Source: Bryum argenteum
Taxonomy: Eukaryota; Streptophyta; Bryopsida; Bryales; Bryaceae
Direction of reading: 5' to 3'
Length of the DNA: 64,000 bases
NCBI GenBank assembly: GCA_037043015.1
Contig: CM073321.1
Coordinates: forward strand, 9,184,001 to 9,248,000
In this document: piece after piece, positions 21,909 to 33,544 of the stretch
Position numbering within the stretch: the first letter of the stretch is position 1
Layout of the letters: every line of letters begins with the position of its first letter
The notes under the pieces: model-generated
The model's database searches: none
What the model saw: only the letters and a program-made list of their open reading frames with translations
Told to the model about the DNA's origin: nothing
Program-made: the position numbers and the translations under genes

Positions 21909-24900
21909 ATGGCGACGGATACCGATAACACAAACATGGAGGCTGATTCTGAAGAGACCTTGAGGTTACCTGCGACAGAAAACACAAACGCAGGATTGGT
22001 GGGGACTGAGTTGGTTTTACAGGAGACACCGTCAAAGAGAGTGAAACCAAAAGGAACGAGACATGAGTTGCATTACGAGATCTTGGATACTGAGGCCATC
22101 AAAGCTGAGAGCGGTTGGGCTAATGAAACGGAGGAATACTAGAGATTGGCGAAGTGCAAGAATTATGTGAAGATGTATAACATTGGGAAACTTTGGCCTT
22201 GAGAATGTCACAAAGTTAGTACCAATAATTTTACTTGCAACCCACAAACATGCAAGGATGATCACTTTCTTCATTGTGCTGAAGAAGTTTGGGTAGCATA
22301 GTTTAGAAGTCGTCCCAAGAGCAAAGGTTACTTTTCCTATACGCTTTTGTGCATGGTTTATGCTGAGCTAATATTGAAGCGGAAGGTGAACTGGAGCACA
22401 TTCACGGCGAGTAGTGCATTTCCTCTTCGAATCGGGAGAAATCAGAAGGATATCCCAGATATGTTTGATCCAAAATCAAACTCTACAAAGGCCTTATTGC
22501 AGCACTTGAGGAGGAAAACTCATGAGACGGCGGTGAAGGATTCTCCTCCAACAACCACGACACAGCGGGAGGATGGAAGGAATATGGTTGCCACGGATGC
22601 CCCAATTGTAGAACCAACTATAACTGATAGGCTCAAAGATGCAAACGTAGTTGAAGAACCTCATGTAACCCCGGTACCAACATCAGAGGAGGGAGGGCCA
22701 AGTGAACCATGGGAAACCAGATCACCAACGGATGCCATGGATGACATGGATCCCGACTCAGGTGTGGTGGGAAATTTCAAGGAGTATCTACGTATGGTAC
22801 CAAACAATCAGAAATTGGAGGAGTGGCTGAAAACTGCACAAGGATTGGCAGATTGGTGCAATGAGGTAGATAAAGAGCAAGGTTTGCTAGGGAATGACTG
22901 GGGAGTTACTTCGGCTAAAGAGATAGCTGCTGTAGGGATCAACTTGAAGCTGGGGTCGAAATACTTGCTCGTATGGCTCCTCGTTTTGTGCAGATGGGTC
23001 ACACTTTTGCAGGTATCGTGCCCAACGTTCTACAGGCTGCCCTAAATTATGAGGCAATCAGAGATCAGTATTGTCCTCTACTGAACGATCGAGTGAAAGA
23101 TTATAAGGTCATTGTGAAACTGCAGCAACAAATCCATATTATGCAATGTCTCCTTGACAAGTTTTACAGGGAATTGCGGTTGTTTGGCCAACGTCCTTCT
23201 AGCAAGTATCTAGCACAGTATAAAGAAGTAATTTGCCAATGGCATGCGTTAGAAAATTCAGAAGAAGGTGACAAGTTTGTTCCATCACGGAATGACACTC
23301 AGGGGGCTCCATCTAGTCTTTTTGTTCCAGAATGTGATGCGGGAGGTAAAGAGGAAGGGAAAGAGGATGGTGAAGAGGATGGTAAAAACGAAAAGGAGAA
23401 GACCATTATCGGGACTTCTGATAGTCTTTTTCTTTCACAATTTGATGCGGGAGGTAAAGAGGATGGTGGAGAGGATGGTAAAGAAGATAAGCGAACGACC
23501 ATTATCGAAATAGACGATGATGAAAGTCCGTGGGCAATGAAGTCGGAGAAATCACAAAAGGAGAGAGATGATGCACACGCACGTGCACGAGCATGGGCGA
23601 TGAAGTTCGAGGCTGCGAATAAAGAGAGAGATGTTGCAGTTGCAAAATTGGAGGAGGAAGTAAAAGCATGGTCAATGAAAGAGGCTACAAGTAAAGAGAG
23701 AGATGAGGCAGTCGCTGAATTGGAGGCATTACGGAAAACCTTCAAAACGGTAGATTCTGCAGAGGCAATCCAACTACGCATGCTACCATGGTTGGGATGG
23801 GTTCATCGACTTCAAGATAGGTGGAGCTTAGTTTCGAGGGCAAAAGACGATCTCAAATCGATTGCAGCTAAATCAAAAGATTCACGTGAAGCTGTAGTTG
23901 CTTCATTGGAGAAGTTCTTTACGAACAGATCGAAAAAACGATATGACTCTGTAGAGGTCACTTTTTGGGGGGATATTGAAGAAATGATGGAGCGTACAAA
24001 CTACTCTAAGATGGGGCGAAGCAATGATGTTGATTGGACTTTGGAGATAGAGGAAGGATACGCGCCGTATAGTAGATTCTCATCGCACCTACAAGAGTCA
24101 GCTCGCATTGTAATCAACACATGCAACCCTCCTCCCGCAATACTTAAGGACAAATGTGCGGTGTGCCTACATCATTTTGGTCCAGAGGGCGCATACACGT
24201 TGGGCCAATGTGGCCATATCTTCCATGTTACTTGCATATGCCGATATGCGATAACAAAATCGGTATGTCCGGTATGTTGCTCCCCATTTAGCACGAGATT
24301 TTACGAGATGATGGGCATACGAGATCTTATGCCACCAGGGCACGAGTTCAACCGATGGAATCTTCCACTGGATCAATACCCAAAGAAATTTCTAAACTAC
24401 TCTGATTGGGGGAATGCACTTAACTGGAGTACATCCGAATCAAAACACCAACTAGCCATTCAATATGGTCGGGATCATGATCGGTTATTTTGGATGACAC
24501 AAGATTACGAAATAGAGATAAGGGCGAGGAATATTGAAGGTGAAGAGCAACGAGAGTTGTTTTGTTGTAATTTTAGAGGGCATTGCAGCGTCGAACACAA
24601 CCGTTTCTTTCGATTTCCTCCAAAGAGAGTAGAAAAGGGAGAAGATGGTTCGTGGCACGAAGTAACCAATTCAACCGGCTTTGGTGAGGAGTACAAGAAG
24701 TACGATCATACTCCAATTGGAAGAGCTATGGTCCTTGCAAAATTGGAAGAATCAGGGATATACCGGACTTCGATAGCAGAAAATTCTTTTCAAGATGTGG
24801 AGGTCTCTTATTGGGATGCGGTGAAGAAGATTGATATGCGTATCGATGACGTCATTTCGTTTTGGAGAGAATGTCTTTTAAACCCAAAAGACACACAACT

Positions 24901-25054
24901 TCTATTATTGGATGAGTTCGAAGGTGTAGTACAGGATGTCGTTGCACAGATCGAGAAGGCCATGGAAATCTTACGTAACAAACAAGTGGATTCAGCAAAA
25001 AGCGGAAGAGGCAATCGGGCGAAGATGGGGTGGATAGTTAGCAGGCAGAGATGA
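21909..25054 (+). pseudogene. Accessory-gene family, copy 2: N-terminal unknown domain, coiled coils, RING-H2
   Basis: The N-terminus starts MATDTDNTNMEADSEET. The shared domain follows: CKNYVKMYNIGKLWP, CKDDHFLHCAEEVWVA, LCMVYAELILKRKVNW. This part has in-frame stops at about 22140, 22200 and 22300 and a frameshift near 22960. From 22973 a 693-codon frame is intact. It has two copies of an acidic segment (DAGGKE...EDGKE), then about 30-residue coiled-coil repeats (residues about 185-250, each with KERD). A full RING-H2 finger follows: C395-x2-C398-x14-C413-x-H415-x2-H418-x2-C421-x10-C432-x2-C435, and then a long charged C-terminal region. RING-H2 proteins usually act as E3 ubiquitin ligases; that role here is inferred. 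The frame stays open for 28 codons beyond the TGA at 25052. It converges on the hAT transposase gene. Confidence 0.7.
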
Positions 25055-25207
25055 GAGGCGAAATTGCAGCCGTGGATCGAGAATATGAAGAGGGCGGTCG
25101 AATTGTCTGTCCAAGTCAAAGACCGCGTACTCGTAGTATAGCTCAGATCGATCAATCGGATGGATCTTCAGTTTGAAGTTAGAACGGATGTTGGACCTTA
25201 AGTTTGC

Positions 25208-25210
<3 letters not shown>

Positions 25211-25299
<89 letters not shown>
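25211..25299. repeat. (TA)n microsatellite
   Basis: About 44 uninterrupted TA units between the convergent accessory gene and hAT transposase gene. Tyr-Ile frames across it are artefacts. Confidence 0.97.
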
Positions 25300-25301
<2 letters not shown>

Positions 25302-27429
25302 TTTTTCTAGGTTGTATGGATGTTGTTTTAAAAATGATGAAACTGCCACCATTGATCCATGGGGCCTCATTTTTGAAGTAAAGGGTTGCAATCTTTTTGA
25401 TTTAATGTGCATTTCTTCTCTATGCTTGAGAGTAAAGACCATCGTGCGACAAGTATGTAAAGATATATGTAATTTTATTCAACACATTAAATGTAGTCAT
25501 GTAGACAATAGAATCTCCAAATGCATTTGGAGTATAACAATAAAGTACTACAATAAACTATCGCTACAATTTCTATAATAAGTATACGTTCTATGAACCT
25601 ATACTACATAAAGATGCAAGATTCAACTACTCATCAGGACCAGAGGATTGCTCATAATCGCTATCTCCCTTCACATCGGCTCCACTAGACCCCGTAGGAT
25701 CATATTCATAATCGCTTGAAACCTCTTCTTTGATCTTGGGTTTATTCTCTGGACATTGTATATTCCCATACTTATGCCAAGTATCAAATTCGGGGAGTTT
25801 AACAGGCATCTTTGGTTTTTTAGGCGGAACAATTGGAACCGTTGCAGATTTTTGTTTATGCGACTTGGAAGTGCCAAGCATGTGCTGTAACCCCGTGGCA
25901 ATACGAGGAACATTGGCATTTTTTGAATACTTGCCCAAAGGTACATCAGAGTCACTAGAGATGCTCCCATATTTGGCTCTTGAAAGGGATACTAAACGCA
26001 TAGAGGATTTCTCCAAGGTTGTCGTAACCCTTGCAGTATAGGGTTGAAATAAAGCGCGGGGAGTAGCACATTGTAAAGATACTTGATCCTTACTACCGGA
26101 TGCGATATTCTCCGCGACCGGATCAGAGCTCATAGTGCCCGCAGTAGTATTGCACGCAGTGGTCTTCACATCTATGGCCTCCTTTTCCAACCGTAAACCA
26201 CTAGCGAGTACATGTAGGATGTTATTTGATTTGTCCATGCCGCCTTGTATCATTAACCGTGCTAACGGCTTCTAATCCTTTAGATCATCCGCCGAAACAC
26301 CAAGAGCGATAAAATCACCATTAGCATCCTGAACCTTTGGAGCATCTTCATCATTTGAAGCGAGGAAGAAAGTCATATCATCGTCTTCATCACCAAATTC
26401 AAAACTATCATTGTCATCGAACTCAATTTTGTCCTCGACAGGTTCCTCATCGTTTTCATGTACTTGGTCTTCCTCTAAATCCAAGTTCTCTCTATACCAC
26501 CGCCCATCGTCACTCAACTTATCATTCGCAAGCAATTTCGAGTTGGAATATATGTAGACCAAGTCATCAGCTCTCCCCGGTAGTAACCGATTCCGTTTCT
26601 TGTCGTGAACATAAGAGTAGCTACTCCAGTTGCGTTCGCAAGCCGACGAGGACACGGTCTGTGCTAGTATTCGCTTTGCAATTGGAGAGAGGAGCTTAGC
26701 ACAAGCACCCTCAAACTCCCACCATGCATGTGGAGCTAGTTTTTGAGTATTAGGCTCCAACATGTCATGGAATGGTGGACCCCTTACTCAAAACGCAAGA
26801 AATTCACTCACCACGTCTGCATAATCCTCCGCGGGACATAGTTTTTGTAAAACACGCTTGCAAGCTGTTGTAAAATCGGGATTGTCAGCTAATGTCGGAC
26901 CCCGTTTTTTCGATTTTTGGCCATTAAGTTCTAATGCGCATTAAGAATAAGTATAGTGTCTAGAATCCAACCTATGTATTTGCTAAGCCGTATATTATAA
27001 GGCAATTACGTTTCTACAAATAAATGAATTAGTTAAAATCTAGTTTGTGTTAAGTAGGACGGATTTGCCAATCCGTACTTTGTCCCCGTACGGCTAGGAC
27101 GTGCTGTCAGAGGACGGATTAGGAGTTATGATGGTAGGTGAAGGACGGAGTGGCGAAGAAATTAATAATGGTGAGAAATCTAGAAGGCGACTCCGTACGG
27201 AGAGGACAATAATGGCGGCGGACCATGTCATGATGGTCGGACTTAACTCCGGCCCCCTCGATAAAAGGCCACCCGTCCGCCCTTGTCGTCACCTGCCTCC
27301 TCGCTTTCTGCGCTCCTTGTCGTTTTGCGCCTCGCCTTCCGTCTTCTCCTTTCCGTCCCTTAGCTCCGATCCGGCCAACTGGCCGATCTGAGCCCGGCGA
27401 CCTTGTATTTCTTGTCCCACTACTTTCCG

Positions 27430-29280
27430 ATGGCAGGAACGGCGTCCACTTCCGCTCAGGAGCAGGAGGAGCTGAAGATCTCCATCAAACTCGTGTCGCC
27501 GTGTATCCCGATCGAGGAGGACGAGAAGAAATCCTTGACGGAAGACCTCGAGAGGATGGGCTTAGCCGGCCTGCTGGACACGCCCTGGGGTTTGCGCGAC
27601 GCGGAGATGGTGCGCGAGATCAAGGTCGGCGCGCCAAACGAGTTCGAGGGGACGGTTAGAGGGAAGCCGGCTTCCTGGGCGGCCGACCATTGGAGAGCTG
27701 TTTACGGCCTGACCGTAAACAACGGAGTAGGGTTGTGCGGCCGGAAACAAAAGTGGGCGAAGAAGGCGTTCCACGGGGATCCACACAAGATTGCAAGAAT
27801 CCGAGGGAGCGCGCCATCATCAAATTCTTGGCGCCGATCATCGACGGAGAGAAGCCGCACCGCATCACCGTACGGCTGGCGAACACCGTCCTGGGGTCCT
27901 TGCGCGGCGAACGGGAGGTAGACTGGGGGATGATCATCCGCGACTTGGTCGCCCGGCTTGCGGCGAATGTAGGTAAAACCCGTCCTAGCCCTATTACTCT
28001 TTTTCTTTACCACCGTATGAAGAAGGAGGAGGTCTTGTGAGAGGAGGAGGAGGAGTCGAACTATGAGATCGCTACTGTCGTCGCAAAAAACAACGGCGTG
28101 TTCGAGTCGGAGGAGAGCGGATAGCAAGGCCGTGTACTCGGACGAGGAGGAGGACGAGGTCGGATCGAGGCGACGGGGGCGCCCCACCGGACGCGCCCGG
28201 AAAGAGCCAGCTCGGGAGGCAACCCCACCGCGGGACGGGTCCAGTAATCATCCTTCCGTCCCCGTCCCCTCCCGAAACCCGACCGAGGCCGGACGCAGAT
28301 CGAGGAGGAGCGGCCTTCGAGGCCGGTGGATGAAGGGGAAGTTACGGCCGATTGGGAGAACCCCATGAATCCAAATGACCCCGACTTCCCCCACTCTCGG
28401 TCCGTCCGCCAATCACCCGATCCCATGAGGCGAGCATGGCACCACTTCACGGAAGCCATGTGCCGGTATTTCTTTACCAAGGACTGCAAAAAACTATGCC
28501 AAGAATTTGGAGTGAAGACGTTCTTTGGAGGTCAAAAAGAAGTGGGAATCCAAGCCGGACGCGGAGCAGTTTCGACAGATGGAGAAGCAAGTGACCAAGC
28601 TGATCCTGGAGAATAGACGTCTTCGCGAGACGGTCAGAAGAAGGGAGGAGGAACTCTTGGTCGGAAGGCAGGTCGTAATCACGGCAAACGAGCAGGTCGT
28701 AAAGCTCGTCGAAATCTGCGAGGTTCCGGCCGATGTACTGCAGAAGGCGAACCTGTTCGAGGCCGGAATCCTGGAGTCGAAAGTATTCAATGCGGAGACC
28801 TTCAAGAAGTTCCTCTTGGCGGCGAAGACGTACGCCACGAAGGTTGAGAAGAGCAACGCCGAGGTCAAGGTGCTGCTCGACGCCATCCGGGAGCAGATGA
28901 AGGAGGTAGTCATGCCGGCCTTCACTTCTACTCGGCCAAGACCCCGGCGGATCCAACGAGGAGGATGCTTGGGCCCTCGATCCGACCGACACGAAGGGCA
29001 AGGCGAAGGTGAAGACGGAGACGGACGCACCCGCCCCAGCAGATTCTCCGGCCAAGAACACTCGCACCGCGAAGAAGAAGCTCACGGCCGAGGAATACGA
29101 GAAGTCTCCCGGGCCCAGAAGCTTCACGACATCGGCCTCGAGCACTCCGAAGAGGAAGAGTTGAAGAGCGGGGATGAGACCAATTCCAGCGAGGACGAGT
29201 ACGTGATAACGGATACAGGCAAGAGAGTGAAGGCGGGGCGTATCGCAGCGACGCCATCAAGCGGCGAAGCACGGTGTTAG
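27430..29280 (+). pseudogene. ORF of the nested element, similar in plan to plant retroelement 'putative plant transposon protein'
   Basis: Starts MAGTASTSAQEQEELKISI. A first domain reads FEGTVRGKPASWAADHWRAV-YGL and, after a one-base shift near 27790, IIKFLAPIIDGEKPHRITVR and LRGEREVDWGMIIRDLVARL. This order (VRGK, VYGL, fixed-spacing helix, VDW..I) resembles the domain Pfam calls a putative plant transposon protein, often found in LTR elements. A basic, AT-hook-like stretch follows (GSRRRGRPTGR, near 28165), then, in shifting frames, VTADWENPMNPNDPDFPHS and a long coiled coil (28525-28920, QMEKQVTKLILENRRLRETV). The end is charged. GC content is higher than its surroundings. At least three frameshifts plus stops, so not functional as is. 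Function unknown. Confidence 0.55.
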
Positions 29281-30250
29281 TTTGCGAAGGAAGAGGTAGG
29301 ACGTCTTAGAGGCCGCGCGATCGAGAGGGACGGCCGGGGGTTAGGAGGTCGGATTGGAATCCGTCCTAGGCCGATATAGTGTTTTCTTTTTGGAAATGCG
29401 TGCCGCTTTTTGAGGAGTAGGCACAGTAGGCGGCGCCGCAATCCAATTAGGAATCTAAGTCGTTGACTTAGAAGTACTTATAGGTGGGAGTTTTGGCCAC
29501 CTAAACATTCCTTGCTTGAGTGTTAATCGAACCTTCTTATGCGCATATTCGGTGTGATCATTTCCTGTCTCCTTTTTCGATTGAGTGCTTGGAAAGCGGA
29601 TCTACCTTGTGTGTTGTGAGTTGGGAGTTAGGAATCCGGATTCTTTGTTAGATTGTTTCTGTGGAGTTGAAGTTGGGTTGGGCGTATTCTTGAGTGCCTT
29701 GTGTCTTGAACTGGTCTAGGTGTCTGAGAGAGGGAAACTGCTGTGGTAAACACTTACGGTCTAGGAGGGTCTGGGAGTATAGTGTGTGAGGACGGATTCC
29801 AATCCGACCTCCAGCTGCCACAGACTTGGGTTCCTCTGTAGTCTCAGAGGACGGATCAAGCACAGTATGTGACCAGAATACGTGTAGACGTCTTCTAGCC
29901 GGATTCGGAGCTCTTGGAGTCTGTCATTGTAGTAAGGGTGATAGGGTACCCAGGACGGCCTGCGTGACCTGCTAGTTCGGACGGATAGGACGGATTAGTT
30001 GTGAGGACGTAATGTGTGCCTAAGTGTGTGTGTGTGTGAGTAGAGTCTAAGTGTGGAAGTTTCCGCCACAGTAAACATAAGGGAAAGAGTCTTTGTGCAT
30101 CCCCTCTTGCAAAGGGATACCCTTGCCCTGCAAGGCTAAAACATCAGTTGGGACTAGAAACGTTTGTGGGTTCGGTTGTTTTAGCACTACTTGTCTTGGT
30201 CACTTCACAGAATCCCTGGAACGATACACGAGCCACCTGAACACGGGTTT
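29281..30250. repeat. 3' non-coding part of the nested element, with a 23-bp perfect inverted repeat
   Basis: 29344-29366 and 29790-29812 are perfect reverse complements of each other, about 420 bp apart. GGACGGAT words recur near 29790, 29851, 29978 and 29988, and also near the element's other end (27058, 27113). Short TG run at about 30018-30038. No gene seen. Confidence 0.75.
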
Positions 30251-32194
30251 TACACCAATAAACGTGTAAGGGAAGATAAAGTGAATACATGGCATCCGAC
30301 AGCTAACTCTTGGTCATGTAGTAAATAAGGATTTAAAAGTGCAGCCGCGCCATGTAAATCAGTTGTCATGAGCCGTTTCCGATGGTAAAACTGCTCTTTT
30401 GCGGTGGCCACCTCAAGTGGTTCCAATGAGATTGGCGGTGCATGCAAAGTATAGACATGTCTCTCAAGATCACGCATGATATGCCAAGCCTTGCCCGTAC
30501 TAGGAGCCTTGCCGTCAAATTCTCACAGAGCGTAGACTACGGAGGCCACCATAACCCGTAATCTTTACCATTGCTCCCAAAAGTCATCGCTCAACACCAC
30601 CTTTTTGACCTTACGGGAGAATATGAGCTTATCTCTAGCAGATATCGTCTTCTTCGAGGCATAGGCTGTGAACATAGGGTCGACAACAACTTGCTCCAAT
30701 GATTCCTTGATCTCCAACAAGCGATCTATCATTATGAATTGACGAGCAAATCTTGTTTTCCCTGGCATCAGTAGGTTGAATTTCGCCTCGTGTTTACGAA
30801 ACACAGCTAGGGGCATTTGTCGCCTCTTCATAAACTTGACCATTCTCTTCGCCATGACCAAAGTATTCGCCATCCATCCAGCCTTTCCGTAATCCTCCAA
30901 CAACAAGTCCATTGCATGTGTCGCACACCCTTGCATGAAAATGTGCGGATATTTCTCAAGTTCTATTCTTGAGGCATTCAGCATTAGAGAAGCATTGTTT
31001 GTGCATACTTGAACAATGTTCTCTGGTCCAACTTGTTCTATGTACTTCAACATGAGAGTTGACATATACACCGCTGTTTTTCTATGCCAGTAGTATCCAC
31101 AGCACCAAGAAAAAGCTCTCCAGCTTGAGTCACGAGCATCGCATTCACCAAAGGGCGACTAGTCACAGATGACCATCCATCCATGGTTAAAGTTCCTCCA
31201 AACTTCCGAAGGCTCTCCGAGAGTCTACTATCTAGTTTCTTTTGTAACTCCGTCTTTACTTCTCCTAACAACCTTGTCCGAATGTCATGGTAAGATGGTG
31301 GAGCATAGGATTTTCGAAATCCAGCAGTCTTCATCACGACAGCTTTGAGCGCATAATTTCGGGCTACAGAAAATGGTATATTTGCTTCGTAGAAAAATCT
31401 CGCCCAGAGTTTATTCAACTCCCGCCTATCCGCTTCTACAAAAGTAGCTTCAATTGAAGATTGCTTGGTTTGCTTCATAGATCCAAACATCGGGCGAGTA
31501 TCCTTAATTCCCCTCATAAGCATGGAAGAAGCAGGGGTTGACCCAACCAAAAGATTTGCTGAATTCATGGGGGTGCCTAGGGAGGACCCTTCACAAGAGT
31601 CACTCCTAGGGGTTTCTGGAATGTCATGTTTTGAGGCACCCGGAACGTCCGCAGATGGAGTAAGAGAACATTCACCAAGAAATACGTCCAATTCTCCGTT
31701 ATATGGAGGGAACTCCCCGCCACATCTTAAAAATAACTGCCTAATTTCCCTAGAAAGCTTTGGGCAAAGGGTAGAACTCAAATGCCTATGTCCAGGAATC
31801 TTCTTGTACCCATAATTACTCATATTCCGACTCTTCTTCTTAGAAACTATTACATGACATAGGGAGCACTATATGAAGGACCCGGACGCTTTGCCTTCCT
31901 TCTTGATGTCTCTAAACCAAGGCTCATATGGAGCAGGGCCCATTTTGATAAATAGGACGCCTCAAAGTTATAAACAGTGGTGGGACCGGGACGTGAAAAA
32001 AAATGGCAAGAGTTCCTTACAGAAATCCTCACTTCCGAACTCAATACCTACAAAGCAATGTACACATAAATGATTTATGCAACTCAAAGCCCTTGGAAAG
32101 TGTTCAAAATTCGGAAGTGAAATGAGACTCTATGCCTCTCGTCTTATATACCATCCAACTTTGAAAATGACCGTTGCAATTTGAAAATAACCGT

Positions 32195-32415
32195 TGGATG
32201 CTGAAGCGGGCTATCTAGCCACATGCGGTCACTCCAGGCAAAGGCCGGTCGCCGAGGCCGACGGCCGGTCGCCGAGCCTGACGGCCGCTCGGCGAGCCCT
32301 ACGGCCGGTCGCCCGGGCCGACGGTCGGACCGAAGGCCGGTCGCCTGGGCAAACGGCCGGACCGAATACCAGTCGCCTGGGCCAACGGCGAGCTTGAGGA
32401 CCGGTCGACGGGGTG
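32195..32415. repeat. GC-rich array D, upstream of the hAT transposase
   Basis: Tandem GGCCGGTCGCC(GAG/TGG)GCC-like units of about 18-24 bp, nine or so imperfect copies. It lies 370 bp upstream of the hAT start on the minus strand, the position array C has relative to the convergent accessory gene. Confidence 0.8.
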
Positions 32416-32524
32416 CGCCAGCCAATGAATGCACCTCGATGGTCGTTTACCCTTGGTAAAAGGACGAGAATTTCTAAGTCACGGACGGTCCTCGGACCCC
32501 TGGCGGACGTCCGGACAGCCAGAC

Positions 32525-32539
32525 GCTTTGACATCCCTG
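32525..32539 (-). mobile_element. hAT-type terminus, right end of the hAT element
   Basis: Read on the minus strand from 32539: CAGGGATGTCAAAGCG. The first 11 bases equal those at 17028, and the CAGGGATG start resembles Ac-type hAT ends. The next eight bases outward (ccccacac) would be the target duplication. The matching left end is not visible near 21.4 kb. Confidence 0.65.
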
Positions 32540-32544
32540 CCCCA

Positions 32545-33045
32545 CACTGGTCCTAGCTTCAACCCCAAACTGGTCCTGGCCTAGATCCTGAACCGGTCCT
32601 CGTCTAGACTTAGAACTGGACTACAATCAAAGGTGGTCCTGCCTTGTACTACAAACTCCTCTTGACCTATTCTTAAAACTGTCTTAGATTCAAAACTGGT
32701 CTTGCCCTAGATTCCAGACTTATCTTGAACCGGACTAGAAACTGGCCTGGACCTTAACTGATCCTTCCCTTGACTTCAAACTGATCCTGAACTGACCTTG
32801 AAACTGGTCGTGAACCAACTTTGAAACTGGCTTGGACACTACCCGTACAAGTCCTAGACAGTACCACAATGGTACTACAATTTTACCAATACTACTTATC
32901 AACCCTACCTTCTAACCCTATTCCTCCGATACTCTAGAGTGGAAAACTTAGAATCACGTTCCAACACATTTACACACAAATCCAGACATACTTCATTGAT
33001 AACTCATGATAGTACAGATAACTTCTGCCCGTGGCAGTCCACTCT
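32545..33045 (-). repeat. Inverted copy of the LTR-like sequence at 46262-46740
   Basis: Its reverse complement matches 46262-46740 over about 480 bp with scattered differences. Landmarks are GGGACCAGA(G/A)AGTGGACT, GCAGAAGTTATCTGTACTAT and repeated ACCAGTTT/CCAGTTC words. The copy stops within a few bases of the hAT terminus at 32539, as if the hAT element had inserted beside it. Function: retroelement LTR or 3' fragment. Confidence 0.75.
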
Positions 33046-33183
33046 CTGGTCCCTCCAAATATATGCCCTCAAAATTACCGCCTCCAATTTCTTCTTCAGT
33101 CTCCCTTTGCCCGTGCTAAGATTCTTCAAGTAGTTGTGCTCTAGGAATTGAGCCTCCGTTTCCTCATACCAATCCAAGCATGC

Positions 33184-33369
33184 TTATTTTGCAGACCTAG
33201 TATAATCTGATGTTGGGAATCCGAGAGCTACTTCTTTTGGGTGTCTCCTCTTCCTCCTATGGCCTCCACTTCCACTAGGTTGTTGCATACCAAGGTCTGG
33301 TGCAAATGTTTTGGGGGCATCAAGATCCCATGTTTGTTGTCCCTCCTGATGCTTTTTGGATTTACTCAT
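33184..33369 (-). CDS. Short basic hypothetical ORF
   Basis: Starts MSKSKKHQEGQQTWDLDAPK and includes GGHRRKRRHPKE, a nuclear-localisation-like basic run, before a TAA. Beyond the stop the same frame reads ACLDWYEETEAQFLEHNYLK, so a longer decayed protein is possible. It points away from GC array E, which separates it from accessory gene copy 3. Unrecognised. Confidence 0.3.
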   Translation of the reverse strand: MSKSKKHQEGQQTWDLDAPKTFAPDLGMQQPSGSGGHRRKRRHPKEVALGFPTSDYTRSAK

Positions 33370-33544
33370 CGTTGAACTTCTTGAAAAAACCGGCAAAAAA
33401 TCTCCCCCCTGCTATCAATGTGCACCAAACCCCAAAAACTCCTCAGACGACCCGGCAGTGCGCATCATTAAGACGAGCAAGGACACAGGGCGGAGGAGAG
33501 TTCGGTAGCGGTTTGGAGAAAAGTAATATCAAACCCGCGCGTTG

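Larger units (their letters stand above)
26893..30301. mobile_element. Nested insertion with TG...CA ends and 5-bp target duplication in the hAT gene
   Basis: Begins TGTCGGACCCCG at 26893 and ends GCATCCGACA at 30301, giving a 6-bp inverted terminal match (TGTCGG/CCGACA). GCTAA flanks both sides (26888-26892 and 30302-30306). Removing the insert and one GCTAA restores the hAT reading LLHDQELA-DNPDFTTAC, which proves the boundaries. TG...CA with a 5-bp duplication is the signature of an LTR retroelement, but I find no clear long terminal repeats. It may be a LARD/TRIM-like or otherwise atypical element. It carries one decayed protein gene (27430-29280, plus) and repeated GGACGGAT words near both ends. 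Confidence 0.85.
25627..31823 (-). pseudogene. hAT-superfamily transposase, split by a 3.4-kb insertion
   Basis: Starts MSNYGYKKIPGHRHLSS at 31823. A Ser/Pro linker precedes a DUF659-like region (FYEANIPFSVARNYALKAVV, KFGGTLTMDGWSSVTSRPLV), then VQVCTNNASLML, PHIFMQGCATHAMDLLLEDY and ALLNPYLLHDQELA. The insertion (26893-30301) interrupts at this point. The gene resumes at about 26887 with DNPDFTTACKRVLQKLCP and the hAT C-terminal dimerisation region (WWEFEGACAKLLSPIAKRIL, SACERNWSSYSYVHDKKRNR). After a TAG at 26272 the frame continues into an acidic, Ser-rich tail ending at 25627. Other damage: a one-base slip in an A run near 31060, stops near 30565 and 30520, and a TGA near 26795. hAT transposases cut and paste DNA with 8-bp target duplications. 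The family call is secure; this copy is dead. Confidence 0.88.

Noticed and set aside
25179-25578. Tyr-Ile repeat ORFs
   Set aside because: Pure translation of the TA microsatellite.
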